A stretch of 64,000 nucleotides of DNA from Streptomyces sp. NBC_01294 (GCF_035917235.1 NZ_CP108423.1:558001-622000); one strand, 5' to 3'. Counted from the stretch's first letter, positions 1-8,608 are shown. Program-made: numbers and translations. The notes: generated from the sequence alone by a model not told the origin.

Positions 1-161
1 CTGCGGGACCGCGGACCGTGGACGGCGGATTTCCCGGTCACGGCGATGGCCGCGGGCCGGGACGGGGACGCCGACCGGCACCGCCCACGCCACCGGCCCG
101 CACCGCCCGCCTGCTGCGCCACAGGCCCGCACCACCGGCCCGCACCACCGGCCCGCGTCGC

Positions 162-791
162 TCAGTACACGTGGCACGCCACCCCGCACAGGCCGAGCCC
201 TGCCCGCGCGGCGGCCCGCCAGGCGCGCAGCGGGCCGTCGAGGACGCTCTCGTCGCGGGCCCCGTAGTCCAGCCAGTCCTGCTGCTCCGCCCGCTCCCGC
301 TCCCCCGGTCCGAAGCCCAGGGCCCGCTCCACCTGCGGCAGCGACCGCCGCACTTCGGCGGCGGTCAGCAGGAAGTTCCCGCACCAGCCGGGCAGCAGGG
401 CGGCGCGCTCGGGGCCGAGGGCGTGGAACAACGCGCTGACCGGATACTCCTTCCGGTGTACGGACACGAACATCGCCGCCGGATCCGGCTGCCGGTCCCA
501 GATGTCCTCCATGACGTGGAAGTCGGGGTCGGCGGCGCCGACGCACAGGTCGTCGACGTGACGGCCCGGTCGGGTCAGGTTCTGGAAGGAGCGGATCGCG
601 TCGTCGTCGGCCGCGGTGCCGGCCCACCAGGTGCGGTGGTCGGGGAGCGGGGCACGCTGCCAGGCCGCCCACCGGCGGCGGGCCCGCGGGCACGTCCGGT
701 CGGCCTCGATGGCCGCCGCCGTCCGCGGGGCGAGCTCCCCGATGACGGGGTCCTCGTGGCTGCTGATCGACCAGGCGCTGGTGAATCCCAT
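162..791 (-). CDS. Hypothetical protein (209 aa)
   Basis: I do not recognise this family. The protein is cytoplasmic-looking, with no signal peptide or membrane helix, and is rich in Trp and Arg in its first third (WAAWQRAP near residue 41, RTWWAG near 53). It has a compact predicted alpha/beta body and ends in a Cys-containing tail (GLCGVACHVY). It lies 31 bp downstream of the Nudix gene on the same strand, so the two are probably co-transcribed. Third codon positions are almost all G/C, as expected for a genuine Streptomyces gene. The ATG has only a weak ribosome binding site, so the start is less certain than the frame. Confidence 0.7.
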   Translation of the reverse strand: MGFTSAWSISSHEDPVIGELAPRTAAAIEADRTCPRARRRWAAWQRAPLPDHRTWWAGTAADDDAIRSFQNLTRPGRHVDDLCVGAADPDFHVMEDIWDRQPDPAAMFVSVHRKEYPVSALFHALGPERAALLPGWCGNFLLTAAEVRRSLPQVERALGFGPGERERAEQQDWLDYGARDESVLDGPLRAWRAAARAGLGLCGVACHVY

Positions 792-822
792 GCGCGCGAC
801 GGTACGAGGCGCCGCTGACAGG

Positions 823-2073
823 TCACCATCGGATGCCCTCCTCGGGGAGCTCCGTGAGCGGGGTGCGGGCGGGGGCGGGGAGGCCGAGGCGGGCGCGGGC
901 CGTGTGGACCGCCGCGATTTCGTCGGCGCCGGCCGGGCCCCAGTCGCTCAGTTCGCGGACCTGTTCGGGGGTGGCCAGGAGGCGGGCGTGCGCGGGGTCC
1001 GAGGCCGGGGGAAGGCAGGTGAGGCGGGCCGCGTCGCGGGCGTGGGCGACCCGGTCGCCGTACCGGTAGCCGAGCGGGACCACCGCCCCAGCGGTCGATC
1101 CGGCCGTCGGGGGCGGGAGGTGGGCGGCGCCGGTGGCGCGGGCGATCAGGAGCAGGACCCGGCCGTCGGGGGCGAACAGCCAGCCCGAGCGGTCCCGCGG
1201 GGGCAGCTGCGCGGGGACCGGACCGGGGTGCCAGGCTCCGTGTTGCGGGGTCCGGCGGGTGCGGAGCACGCCGAGCCGGTCGAGGGCGGTCGGCGTGGTG
1301 GGCCGGCCGTCCTCCAGCAGGGCGGTGCCACCGCCGTTGATGCGGGCGCGCAGGGCGGACAGGGCGCGGCGGGCGTCGCCCGCGTCCATCAGGGCCGGCA
1401 GGTCGGCCGGCTCGACGAAGTGGATGCCGGTGATCTCCTGGTCCGGGAGGCGGACGGCGTCGATCCGGTCGGGGGTCCAGGTGCCGCCGTCGTAGACGTG
1501 CAGGATCTCTCCGGGGAACCGCATCTCCGGCGGGAAGCCGGGGGTGTCGGCCGGGACCCAGTCCACGGCGAGGCCGCGCGGGTAGCGGCCGTCGACGCCG
1601 AGCTCCTCGCGCAGCTCACGGGCGGCCGCCGCGGACGGCGCCTCGCCCGCGTCCACGGCTCCGCCGGGGAGCAGCCGGTCCGCACGGTAGTCGACGCTCT
1701 GGACGAGGACCCGGCCGTCGGTGTCGGTGACGAGGACGACGGCAGCGGTCCACACGGCGGCCCGCGAGGCGCCGTACTCCTCGGGGGTCATCCAGGTCCC
1801 CGCCCGCTCGAGATCGACGGTCGTCGGGGCGGCCGCGGGCGGGTCGGTCGCGGGCGGGTCGGTCGCGGGCGGGTCGGTCCCGGGCGGGTCGGTCCCGGGC
1901 GTGTCGGCCGCGGGCGGGTCGGCCGCGGCCCCGTCGGTCCCGGGTCGGCCGATCGCAGCCCCGTCGGTCAGGGGCGGGTCGGCCGCGTCCTGCACGACGG
2001 CGCCCTGTTCGGTCGCGCCTTCCTCGATCGTCGCGGCCCGGTCGATCGCGCCCTGGTCGGTCAGCTGCGGCAT
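823..2073 (-). CDS. Nudix hydrolase with Asp/Pro/Thr-rich N-terminal repeats
   Basis: This is a Nudix-fold hydrolase of 416 residues that cleaves nucleoside diphosphate-X type substrates; the substrate cannot be deduced. The Nudix box Gx5Ex7REUxEExGU is intact: G138, E144, R152-E153, E156-E157, G159. The segment before it (VWTAAVVLVTDTDGRVL) is the usual first strand. The C-terminal part (about 265-330, with LFAPDGRVLLLIA) looks like a second Nudix fold that has lost its box. Residues 30-85 are a low-complexity run of TDPPA/TDPPG units encoded by 15-bp DNA repeats. The ATG is supported by GGAG about 9 nt upstream. An internal ATG at 1791, just before the fold, is an alternative. A short leader ORF ends 10 nt upstream. 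Confidence 0.85.
   Translation of the reverse strand: MPQLTDQGAIDRAATIEEGATEQGAVVQDAADPPLTDGAAIGRPGTDGAAADPPAADTPGTDPPGTDPPATDPPATDPPAAAPTTVDLERAGTWMTPEEYGASRAAVWTAAVVLVTDTDGRVLVQSVDYRADRLLPGGAVDAGEAPSAAAARELREELGVDGRYPRGLAVDWVPADTPGFPPEMRFPGEILHVYDGGTWTPDRIDAVRLPDQEITGIHFVEPADLPALMDAGDARRALSALRARINGGGTALLEDGRPTTPTALDRLGVLRTRRTPQHGAWHPGPVPAQLPPRDRSGWLFAPDGRVLLLIARATGAAHLPPPTAGSTAGAVVPLGYRYGDRVAHARDAARLTCLPPASDPAHARLLATPEQVRELSDWGPAGADEIAAVHTARARLGLPAPARTPLTELPEEGIRW
1835..1924. repeat. Six tandem 15-bp units inside the Nudix gene
   Basis: The unit is close to GCGGGCGGGTCGGTC. It encodes the five-residue unit TDPPA on the minus strand. Because 15 is a multiple of three, copy-number change would keep frame and only alter the length of the N-terminal linker. 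Confidence 0.85.
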
Positions 2074-2083
2074 CGGACTCCGT

Positions 2084-2179
2084 TCACCGTGGGTGGACCC
2101 GCCGGCTGTGCAACAGCGGGCACGGCCCCCGGGTTACGGCGACCCGCGCGCCGGGGGCACCGGCCCCCGCCTTTGCCAT
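2084..2179 (-). CDS. Possible 31-aa leader ORF upstream of the Nudix gene
   Basis: A 31-codon ORF starts with ATG at 2179, six bases after AAGGAGGT, a near-perfect ribosome binding site and the best seen in the window. It ends with TGA 10 nt before the Nudix ATG. Its product begins MAKAGAGAPGARVAV and ends HSRRVHPR. Roughly 26 of 30 sense codons end in G or C, which is coding-like. It does not resemble the known sulfur-responsive leader peptides of Streptomyces. It may be a small protein, a translational coupling device or a leader. A chance ORF in GC-rich DNA is possible, but the ribosome binding site argues against it. Confidence 0.45.
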   Translation of the reverse strand: MAKAGAGAPGARVAVTRGPCPLLHSRRVHPR

Positions 2180-2230
2180 TCCTATACCTCCTTATTACCT
2201 GGTTATGCGGGCCTTGGTACCTTCCAGGGG

Positions 2231-2260
2231 CGGACTGGCGGCATGAAAACCGCCGGTCCG
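2231..2260. promoter_or_regulatory. 11-bp stem-loop between divergent Nudix and VanW genes
   Basis: CGGACTGGCGG (2231-2241) pairs with CCGCCGGTCCG (2250-2260), with one G-U wobble and the 8-nt loop CATGAAAA. It lies 65 bp upstream of the VanW-gene ATG. It could be a leader hairpin or a protein-binding dyad. The AT-richer stretch at 2175-2215 next to it is the likely promoter zone for both directions. Confidence 0.5.
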
Positions 2261-2325
2261 ACCACGTCACCGCACCGCACCGCACCGCCAGACCGGGCCC
2301 GAGGCCACCGAGGAGAGACCCCCAC

Positions 2326-4071
2326 ATGCGACGCCCCTCCCCCACGGGCACCCGGCGGGACACCGGAAAGCGGTGGACCGCGGCGGGTATCGGCGGCGTG
2401 GCCGCGGGCGCCGCGGTCGTCTGTTCCGGCGGGCTGTACGCCGCCGGGCTGCTCCTGGCCGGCGAGGACGTCGCCCCGGGGACGAAGGTGCGCGGGGTCT
2501 CCATAGGCGGCATGAGCCGGGCCGAGGCCCGCCAGACCCTGGACCGGGAGCTCGGCCCGGCCGCCGTGGCCCCGGTCGCGCTGCGGATCGGCGAGCGCAC
2601 CGAGCAGGCGGACCCGGCCTCGCTCGGCCTGTCCCTGGACAGCGCGGCGACCGTAGAGCGTGCGGCACGCTCCGGCTCCGGGCCGCTCACCGTGATCGGC
2701 CGGCTCTTCGCGTCCAGCGATCCCGACCTGCGGCCGGTGGTGCGCCTCGACGAGAAGGCGGCCCGCGGCTCCCTGGACGCCCTGGGGAAGAAGGCCGGGC
2801 AGGCGGCCCGCGAGGGCGCCGTCGCCTTCGAGAAGGGCAAGGCCAAGGCGGTGCCCCCGGTCACCGGAATCTCCGTCGACGTGAACGGCTCCCTGGGCGC
2901 GCTGCGCGCCGGCTACCTCCGCACCGGGAGCGAACCGCTCGCCCTGCCCGTACAGCGGACCGAGCCGGAGGTCGGGCAGCAGGAGACGGACCGGGCCCTG
3001 CAGGAGTTCGCCGAACCGGCGATGTCCGCCCCGGTCACCCTCACGGTCGCCGGCAAGCGCATATCCGTCTCCCCCGCCGTCCTCTCCCGGCACCTGAGCC
3101 TCAAGGACGACGGCCAGGGCCGCCTCGCCCCGGGCCTCGACGCCAAGGCGCTCCTCGCCGACCCGGCCCTGGCCGCGCCGTTGCGGCAGGCCGCCCCGGG
3201 CCCCGCCGAGGCAAGGCTGCGGCTCGACACTGCGGGCCGGGTCACGGTCGCCGAGGAGGGCAGGGCCGGCCGGAAGGTCACCGAGCAGGCGCTGAGCACG
3301 GCGGTGCTGCCGCTGCTGACCGGGGCCGACGCGTCCGCCCGTACTGGCGAGGTCGCCACCGAGGCCGCCGCTCCCAGGCTCTCCAAGGACACCGTCGAGC
3401 AGCTCGGGATCAAGGAGAAGGTCTCCTCCTTCACGGTCAGCTTCGAGCCGGCCGCGTACCGCACGACCAACATCGGGCGGGCCGCCCAGCTGATCAACGG
3501 CTCACTGGTGCAGCCCGGCGAGACCTGGAGCTTCAACCGGACGGTCGGTGAGCGCACGAAGGAGAACGGCTTCGTCGACGGCCTGATCATCAACAACGGC
3601 CAGTACGAGAAGGCCGCGGGCGGCGGGGTCTCGGCCGTCGCGACCACCGTCTTCAACGCGATGTTCTTCGCGGGCGTCAAGCCCGTCGAGTACGGCGCCC
3701 ACTCCTTCTACATCGAGCGGTACCCCGAGGGCCGCGAGGCCACCGTGGCGTGGGGCAGCCTCGACCTGCGCTTCGCCAACGACTCGGGCAAGGCGCTCTA
3801 CATCCAGGCCGAGGCCACGGACACCTCGATCACCATCACCTTCCTCGGCACGAAGAAGTACGAGGAGGTTCGCGCGGTCCAGGGCCCGCGGACCAACGTC
3901 AAGCAGCCGGCGACCCGCACCGGCAGCGGCCCGAAGTGCGAACCCCAGTCCCCGCTGGAGGGCTTCGACGTGGCCGTCGACCGCGTGTTCGTGCAGAGTG
4001 GCAAGGAAGTCAAGCGGGAGACGATGAAGACCCGTTACACGCCGCGCGACAACGTGACCTGCGGCGCGTGA
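2326..4071 (+). CDS. VanW-family cell-wall protein with peptidoglycan-binding-like repeats
   Basis: The 581-residue protein has a cytoplasmic N-terminus with basic residues, one membrane anchor (about 17-45) and a long extracytoplasmic part. Residues about 50-360 hold two repeated alpha/beta units of the type that accompanies VanW domains (putative peptidoglycan-binding, PG_binding_4-like). The VanW domain follows at about 365-505, with landmarks GRAAQLINGSLVQPGETWSF, GGGVSAVATTVFNAMFFAG and HSFYIERYPEG. The role of VanW is not known biochemically; the family was first seen next to vancomycin-resistance genes but is widespread. The start is fixed by GAGGAGAG about 10 nt before ATG. The frame stays open far upstream, but the anchor and ribosome binding site support this start. 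Confidence 0.88.
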   Translation: MRRPSPTGTRRDTGKRWTAAGIGGVAAGAAVVCSGGLYAAGLLLAGEDVAPGTKVRGVSIGGMSRAEARQTLDRELGPAAVAPVALRIGERTEQADPASLGLSLDSAATVERAARSGSGPLTVIGRLFASSDPDLRPVVRLDEKAARGSLDALGKKAGQAAREGAVAFEKGKAKAVPPVTGISVDVNGSLGALRAGYLRTGSEPLALPVQRTEPEVGQQETDRALQEFAEPAMSAPVTLTVAGKRISVSPAVLSRHLSLKDDGQGRLAPGLDAKALLADPALAAPLRQAAPGPAEARLRLDTAGRVTVAEEGRAGRKVTEQALSTAVLPLLTGADASARTGEVATEAAAPRLSKDTVEQLGIKEKVSSFTVSFEPAAYRTTNIGRAAQLINGSLVQPGETWSFNRTVGERTKENGFVDGLIINNGQYEKAAGGGVSAVATTVFNAMFFAGVKPVEYGAHSFYIERYPEGREATVAWGSLDLRFANDSGKALYIQAEATDTSITITFLGTKKYEEVRAVQGPRTNVKQPATRTGSGPKCEPQSPLEGFDVAVDRVFVQSGKEVKRETMKTRYTPRDNVTCGA

Positions 4072-4136
4072 GGGGCACGGGGGACACGGAGTACAGGAGT
4101 GCACGGCGTACATGACGTACATGGGGACATGGGGAC

Positions 4137-5537
4137 ATGGGGCACACGGAAGTGGCGGACGTGACGGCAACGGGGGCGGGAGTGAAAGGGACGGACGCGG
4201 GAGTGAAGGGGGCGGACGCGAGGGCATCGGCGGCCACGGACGCGGGCGCGGGCGCAACGGCAGCACGGACGGCGGGGACTACGGCAGCGGGGGCCAAGGC
4301 AGCCGCGGACGTGGGCGGCGGGACCGGTAAGACCGGCGGCTCCGCCAAGGCCGGCGGTTCCGGCAGGCTGGCCGGGGTCGACGCCGTGCGCGGACTCGCC
4401 GTCCTCGGCATGTTCGCCGTGCACGTCGGCCCCAGCCCGCAACCCGAGGGCGCCGGATACGTGCTCGTCGCGGCCGACGGCCGCGCCCCGGCGCTCTTCA
4501 CGCTCCTCGCCGGCTTCTCCCTGGTCCTCGCCCAGCGCGGCCAAGACCCGGCGCAGCGGCCCGACGGCTGGGCGGAGCGCTGGCGTCCGCTGTTGATCCG
4601 GTGCGCCGTGCTGGCCGTACTCGGCCTGTGGCTGGCCTCGTTGTGGCCCGGGATCCTGGTCATCCTGGCCTTCTTCGCCGTGTACTTCCTGGTGGCCGAG
4701 CCGTTCACCCGGCTCTCCACCCCGGTGCTCACCGCCGTGGCGGGCGTCTCGGTGGTGGCGGGCCCGGTGCTGTCGTTCCTGCTGGGCCCGGTGTTCGGGT
4801 ACGAGGCCTCCGGGCGCGGTCTGGTCCCCGAGGCCACCGATCTGACGAGTTGGTCGGGGCTGGGCACGGCGCTGTGCGAGCTGCTGCTCACAGGGGCGTA
4901 TCCGCTGGCCACCTACTTCCCGTACGTCCTGGCCGGGATGGCCCTCGCCCGCCTCTGCGACGTGCGGGAGGGCGCCGTGGCCCGGCGGATGGCGGTGTGG
5001 GGCACGGTGGCCGCGGTCGCCGGGTACGGCGCCGCCTGGCTCGCCGCCCACGTGTTCGGCGCCCGGGAGCGGCTGCTGGAGGCGATAGCCGTCCACCATC
5101 CGGAGGCCGTGGCCGCCGCCGACCCCATACGGGAGGTGTTGGGCGGGCAGTACGGCGCCGTGCCCAGCACGTCCTGGGACTGGCTGCTGGTGGCCGACCC
5201 CTACAGCCAGACTCCGCTGGAGACCCTCGGCAACGCGGGCGTGGGGTGCGCCCTCATCGGCCTGTGCGCACTCGCCGCACGGCACGGGGTGGGCGTCCTC
5301 CTGCTGCGGCCGCTCACGCTGCTCGGCGCGATGGCGCTGAGCGCGTACGTCGTCCACGCGCTGGTGCTGGCCGGCCCGGCCCACGGCGCCGCGTCCTGGT
5401 CCGCCTGGGTCGCGTTCAGCGGCGCGGCGCTGGCCCTGACGTGGGTCTGGCAGCGGGTCTGGGCGGACAGCCCGCTGCGCCGCGGCCCGGTGGAGCACGC
5501 GCTCCGTCTGGCGACGCGGGGGTGGAGCCGGGGCTGA
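4137..5537 (+). CDS. DUF418/DUF1624-like polytopic membrane protein
   Basis: The membrane core begins at about residue 80 with RLAGVDAVRGLAVLGMFAVH, a signature of DUF1624/heparan-glucosaminide acetyltransferase-like and DUF418 proteins. It continues through about nine to ten hydrophobic helices, including a C-terminal pair around LLGAMALSAYVVHALVL. Members are thought to be acyltransferase-related membrane proteins; the substrate is unknown. The first roughly 75 residues are an unusual Ala/Gly/Thr-rich run, and the true start may lie at one of the in-frame GTG codons inside it. ATG at 4137 is the last of three ATGs in an 8-bp repeat (ACATGGGG) and has no strong ribosome binding site. The core assignment is firm and the N-terminus is not. 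Confidence 0.75.
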   Translation: MGHTEVADVTATGAGVKGTDAGVKGADARASAATDAGAGATAARTAGTTAAGAKAAADVGGGTGKTGGSAKAGGSGRLAGVDAVRGLAVLGMFAVHVGPSPQPEGAGYVLVAADGRAPALFTLLAGFSLVLAQRGQDPAQRPDGWAERWRPLLIRCAVLAVLGLWLASLWPGILVILAFFAVYFLVAEPFTRLSTPVLTAVAGVSVVAGPVLSFLLGPVFGYEASGRGLVPEATDLTSWSGLGTALCELLLTGAYPLATYFPYVLAGMALARLCDVREGAVARRMAVWGTVAAVAGYGAAWLAAHVFGARERLLEAIAVHHPEAVAAADPIREVLGGQYGAVPSTSWDWLLVADPYSQTPLETLGNAGVGCALIGLCALAARHGVGVLLLRPLTLLGAMALSAYVVHALVLAGPAHGAASWSAWVAFSGAALALTWVWQRVWADSPLRRGPVEHALRLATRGWSRG

Positions 5538-5606
5538 CGGGCTGTCCGGTCACCCGTCCGTGTGACGGGTTCGGCCCGCGCGGCGCCGGTACGGCAGGGT
5601 GGGCGG

Positions 5607-6134
5607 ATGCAGCTGCGCCGGGCCCTGCCCCTGACCCTTGCCGCGCTCGTCATGGCCACCGGATGCGTGACGGTGCATCCCGCCGCTCCCCCGGACGCAC
5701 CGCACTGGGCGCCCGCGGCGGCCCGTGCGCTGCCGCGGCAACCGACGGTCCCTGCATGGCCGTTGGGTCCGCTCCCGACGGCGGAGCCGGCGTCGCCCAC
5801 CCCACCGGACCCGTCCCCGCCGGAGCCGGCACGGCCGGAGCCCGCACGGCCGGAACCCGCCCCGCCGGAGCCGGACCCGGTGCCGGCACCCGTCTCGGTA
5901 CCGCGGCGGCCGGCCACGACCGCCGACCAGCCGCACCAGCCACACCGGCCGCGCCGGGCCAAGCCCGCGAGCCCCGCGAAACCGGCGAAGCGCGCGACCC
6001 CGGCAAAGCCCCGCAAGCGCCGGCCCGCGCCGGCCAAGCCCCGGCCCGCACCACAGCGCACGTTCGACATGACCCCCCTGTGCGAAGCGGCCCGGGGCAC
6101 GGTGTCACCGTCCATCGTGGCCTTGTGCCGCTAG
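5607..6134 (+). CDS. Small Pro-rich lipoprotein, paralogue 1
   Basis: The 175-residue protein has a type II signal peptide (MQLRRALPLTLAALVMATGC; lipid-modified Cys at 20). A long Pro/Glu/Ala-rich and then Lys/Arg/Pro-rich linker follows, suited to crossing the wall. The short conserved tail is LCEAARGTVSPSIVALC. The tail has two Cys that could form a disulfide. A paralogue at 19951-20400 shares the signal sequence and the tail (LCAAAEGVVPPSIVDLC), and about 25 bp of upstream DNA are also alike. No function is known. The start was chosen because it places the signal peptide at the N-terminus; a GTG 45 nt upstream is open in the same frame. Confidence 0.75.
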   Translation: MQLRRALPLTLAALVMATGCVTVHPAAPPDAPHWAPAAARALPRQPTVPAWPLGPLPTAEPASPTPPDPSPPEPARPEPARPEPAPPEPDPVPAPVSVPRRPATTADQPHQPHRPRRAKPASPAKPAKRATPAKPRKRRPAPAKPRPAPQRTFDMTPLCEAARGTVSPSIVALCR

Positions 6135-6152
6135 GGCGTGCCATTCGGATCT

Positions 6153-6764
6153 TTACCGGGCCCGCGCTGCCCGGCACCGCACCTCGCCGCGCTGCCGGGG
6201 CTCCCCAGTACGTCCAGTACGAGCGGAGCACCTCCGCCTTGCGATGCACGGACGCCCACGTCTCCACGGCCGCCTTCCACTCCCCGCCGGGCGCTTCCTG
6301 CAGGAAGTAGTGCACGGCCGTGGCCTGCCCGTCCTCCCGCCCGCTCGCCTTGCTGAACACGACGAAAGACCTCGGGTACGACGGCTGGTCCCGCTCTGCG
6401 GGAATCGCGAGGGATTCACCAGCCTGGGCGTGTCCGGGGCGGGGCCCCGAACCGCACTGATGGCGGCGCCCGCCTTCCACTCAGCCATCAGCGGACCGGT
6501 CGCCACCTTGGTGAGGGCGTCAGCCCCCTTCCACCCTGCCGGGGTGCGGCGCTCCCAATCGAACTGGTTGAAGACCTTCTCGGCCTCTGCTCGCGTGATC
6601 ACCAGCGGCGGTGGCGCCGCAACCGACGGCTTCCCCAAGGCAGCGGACGACCCGCCGCTGCCGCTGCCGCTGCCGCTGCCGCTGCCGCTGCCGCTGCCGC
6701 CAGTACACCCTGCGGCCCCGGCCACTACCAGCACCACGGCCGCCCCTCTGACCCACCCCATCAA
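6153..6764 (-). pseudogene. Frameshifted lipoprotein gene
   Basis: The 5' part reads as a lipoprotein: a signal peptide with Cys near 20 (VVLVVAGAAGC), a (Gly-Ser)n linker, then a folded segment with VITRAEAEKVFNQFDWERR and LMAEWKAGAAISAVRG. Near 6435-6450 the coding sense jumps to another frame, which continues naturally with AGESLAIPAERDQPSYPRSF and HYFLQEAPGGEWKAAVETW. One missing C in a C-run restores continuity. After about 6190 the second frame loses coding character and runs into the convergent lipoprotein gene, so the 3' end also seems truncated. It is either a decayed gene or one with a sequencing error plus an atypical C-terminus. The 3' boundary is uncertain. Confidence 0.7.
6655..6696. 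repeat. Hexanucleotide repeat (CCGCTG)x7
   Basis: Seven perfect 6-bp units encode the Gly-Ser linker of the broken lipoprotein gene on the minus strand. Slippage here changes linker length without a frameshift. Confidence 0.9.
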
Positions 6765-6908
6765 AACGCCCCTCCCCTGGACACCTCACAAGGAAGGTTC
6801 ACCCCCCTGGCGTATCAGGGACCCTGCGACGCGAGGGCCTGCTCGCAGGCGGCGGGGCCTGGCGTCCCCGGGGGAGCATTGGCCGGGGCATGCGCGGTCC
6901 GGGCCGGC

Positions 6909-7511
6909 TCAGCGGCCCGAAGGGTGAAGAGGGCCATCACAACCCCTGTGGTGCTCTCGCTCACTCCGGTGGTTGCGTGCCGTCTCGGCGGTGATGGCCC
7001 AGCGCTCGTGGTCCCGCCATTCACCGTTGATGAACTGGAAAGCGGCCGAGTAGCCCTCGCGCTGGAAGCCCAGGCGCCTGATGAGGTTCAGCGAGGGGGT
7101 GTTGTCCGGCTGGACGTTCGCCTCCAGCCGGTGCAGTTCCAGCCGGCCGAAGGCGAGCTGGACCACGAGCCCCAACCCTTCCGTCATGTAGCCGTGACCG
7201 GTCGTGGAGGCATAGGCGGTATAGCCCAGGGTCCCGCTTTGGAGCGTGCCCCTGACGATGTTGTTGATGTTGACACCGCCCACGATCTCGCCGGTGCTGT
7301 GCAGGCAGATCACGAAGCCCTCATGTGTGGGCTGTTCAAACCGCTCAAGGTAGCTCTCGAACGCCTCCACCGTGTTCTCGCGAGCACCGAGCCAGCGGCG
7401 AAGCATCTCGCTGCTCTCCTGGGCCAGCGCTGTGAGCTCGTCGTAGTCCTGACGGCGGACGTGACGTATCGCCACCCTCGGCCCTTGCGGAAGATCACTG
7501 GTGATTGCCAT
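6909..7511 (-). CDS. GNAT N-acetyltransferase, RimJ/RimL type
   Basis: The 200-residue protein has the RimJ/RimL-type GNAT layout. There is an N-terminal basic strand (VAIRHVRRQDYDEL), a central strand (EIVGGVNINNIVRG), an acetyl-CoA-binding stretch (GHGYMTEGLGLVVQLAFGRL) and the late motif LEANVQPDNTPSLNLIRRLG with FQREGY after it. The family acetylates N-termini of ribosomal proteins or small amines; the substrate here is unknown. The last about 25 residues (after AITAETARN) are Arg/His-rich and not typical, so the C-terminus may read slightly past the original end. It is monocistronic, and the ATG is supported by family length. Confidence 0.85.
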   Translation of the reverse strand: MAITSDLPQGPRVAIRHVRRQDYDELTALAQESSEMLRRWLGARENTVEAFESYLERFEQPTHEGFVICLHSTGEIVGGVNINNIVRGTLQSGTLGYTAYASTTGHGYMTEGLGLVVQLAFGRLELHRLEANVQPDNTPSLNLIRRLGFQREGYSAAFQFINGEWRDHERWAITAETARNHRSEREHHRGCDGPLHPSGR

Positions 7512-7817
7512 CCAGGGATCCTATGCAGCGTGATCAAGGCCGATGGTTCAGGACTCGGGTCCGCTCTCGGTCCGTCGCTCGTGCCGGCTCCAGCCCGTCT
7601 GTGCGTGTCGCATTCGCCTGGCTTGGTGGGCAACCTGGTCGGCTGGTGCGCCGGCCGGCTGGACCGGCACCTCCGCCACGGCGGGATCCCGCTGCCGCAG
7701 CCTGCGCCGCCATCCGGATGCGGAGGTACGCGAAGCGGCGTACGTCATCGACCTCGGCAGTCCCTGAACGCCGACCGGCCGCCGTGACGTACTGCGGCCG
7801 TGGGCCCGGCTGTTGCC
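7512..7817. other. Intergenic stretch without a recognised gene
   Basis: About 300 bp between two minus-strand genes. Several short frames are open on both strands, but none has a ribosome binding site with consistent coding bias, and no hairpin or repeat stands out. It should contain the promoter of the acetyltransferase gene next to 7511. Confidence 0.4.
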
Positions 7818-8270
7818 CTAGCCCAGCGACTGCTTCAAGAGTGCGGCGATCCGCGCCTCCGCCTCGGCCGTCACCTCGGTCAGGGCGAAACCGGCGGCCC
7901 ACATCGTGCCCTCGTCCAGCTTCGCCTGGTCGCTGAAGCCGAGCGTCGCATAGCGCGCCTTGAACTTCTCCGCGCTCTGGAAGAAACAGATGATCTTGCC
8001 GTCCCGCGCGTAGGAGGGCATCCCGTACCAGAGCTTCGGCGCGAGGGACGGGGCGTTGGCCGCGATGACGGCGTGGACGCGTTCGGCGAGGATCCGGTCC
8101 GACTCCTTCATCTCGGCGATCTTCGCGAGCACCTCCCGCTCCGCTTCCGCCGCCTTGTCCGCCTTCGAGCTGCGGCGCGAGGCCGTCTTCAGCTCCTGGG
8201 CGTGATCCTTCATCGCGGCCCGCTCCTCGGCCGTGAATCCCTCGTGCCTGCTGCTCTCGGTGTTCGTCAT
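7818..8270 (-). CDS. DUF1801/YdhG-like protein
   Basis: The 150-residue protein has a charged helical N-terminus (EERAAMKDHAQELKTASRR) and the DUF1801 core: a helix with DRILAERVHAVIAANAP, then KLWYGMPSYARDGKIICFFQ, then KARYATLGF. This family is related to the Bacillus YdhG/Fra iron-chaperone fold; the role in actinobacteria is unproven. The ATG at 8270 is preceded by AAGGGGGAT, so the longer frame upstream is not needed. It is divergent from the RNA-repair operon across 338 bp; I infer no functional link. Confidence 0.85.
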   Translation of the reverse strand: MTNTESSRHEGFTAEERAAMKDHAQELKTASRRSSKADKAAEAEREVLAKIAEMKESDRILAERVHAVIAANAPSLAPKLWYGMPSYARDGKIICFFQSAEKFKARYATLGFSDQAKLDEGTMWAAGFALTEVTAEAEARIAALLKQSLG

Positions 8271-8608
8271 GGCGGATATCCCCCTTGAGGATCGTGATCT
8301 CCGGGACTTGAAAAGGACGATATCCCGGCGCACTGACAACGGGCGGCGAACGCTCGTCAACCGTCCGGATCCTGGCTGATTCAGTGACAGCTGTGGTAGA
8401 GACCTGCCCCGGAAACCGCGCCTCCACCGGCACGATCAGCGTCAACCGGTGTGCCGCGTCACGGCATTGGAGCCCTCGGTAGCGGCCGGAATCATGTGGC
8501 GCGGCAGGCGCCCGCCATCGCCCGGAGCACGGCGGGGTTATTGGGTGGATGTGTCTGCTCCGGATACCTACAGTGACCAGGCACGCCGTCGTCGAGCAGG
8601 AGCGGATC
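8271..8608. other. Divergent promoter region of the RNA-repair operon
   Basis: 338 bp separate the DUF1801 gene from the ligase-kinase gene. GATATCCC occurs twice (near 8275 and 8328), and an AT-richer patch lies at 8538-8572. No small gene with a ribosome binding site was found. Confidence 0.5.
8541..8568 (+). promoter_or_regulatory. Candidate promoter of the RNA-repair operon
   Basis: TTGGGT (8541-8546) and GATACC (8563-8568) are separated by 16 bp and lie about 40 bp before the ATG of the ligase-kinase gene. They match housekeeping-type boxes only loosely; this is a guess from spacing and position. Confidence 0.3.

Noticed and set aside
7512..7817. A small gene in the 306-bp gap (several short frames on both strands)
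   Set aside because: None has a ribosome binding site together with coding-like codon use.
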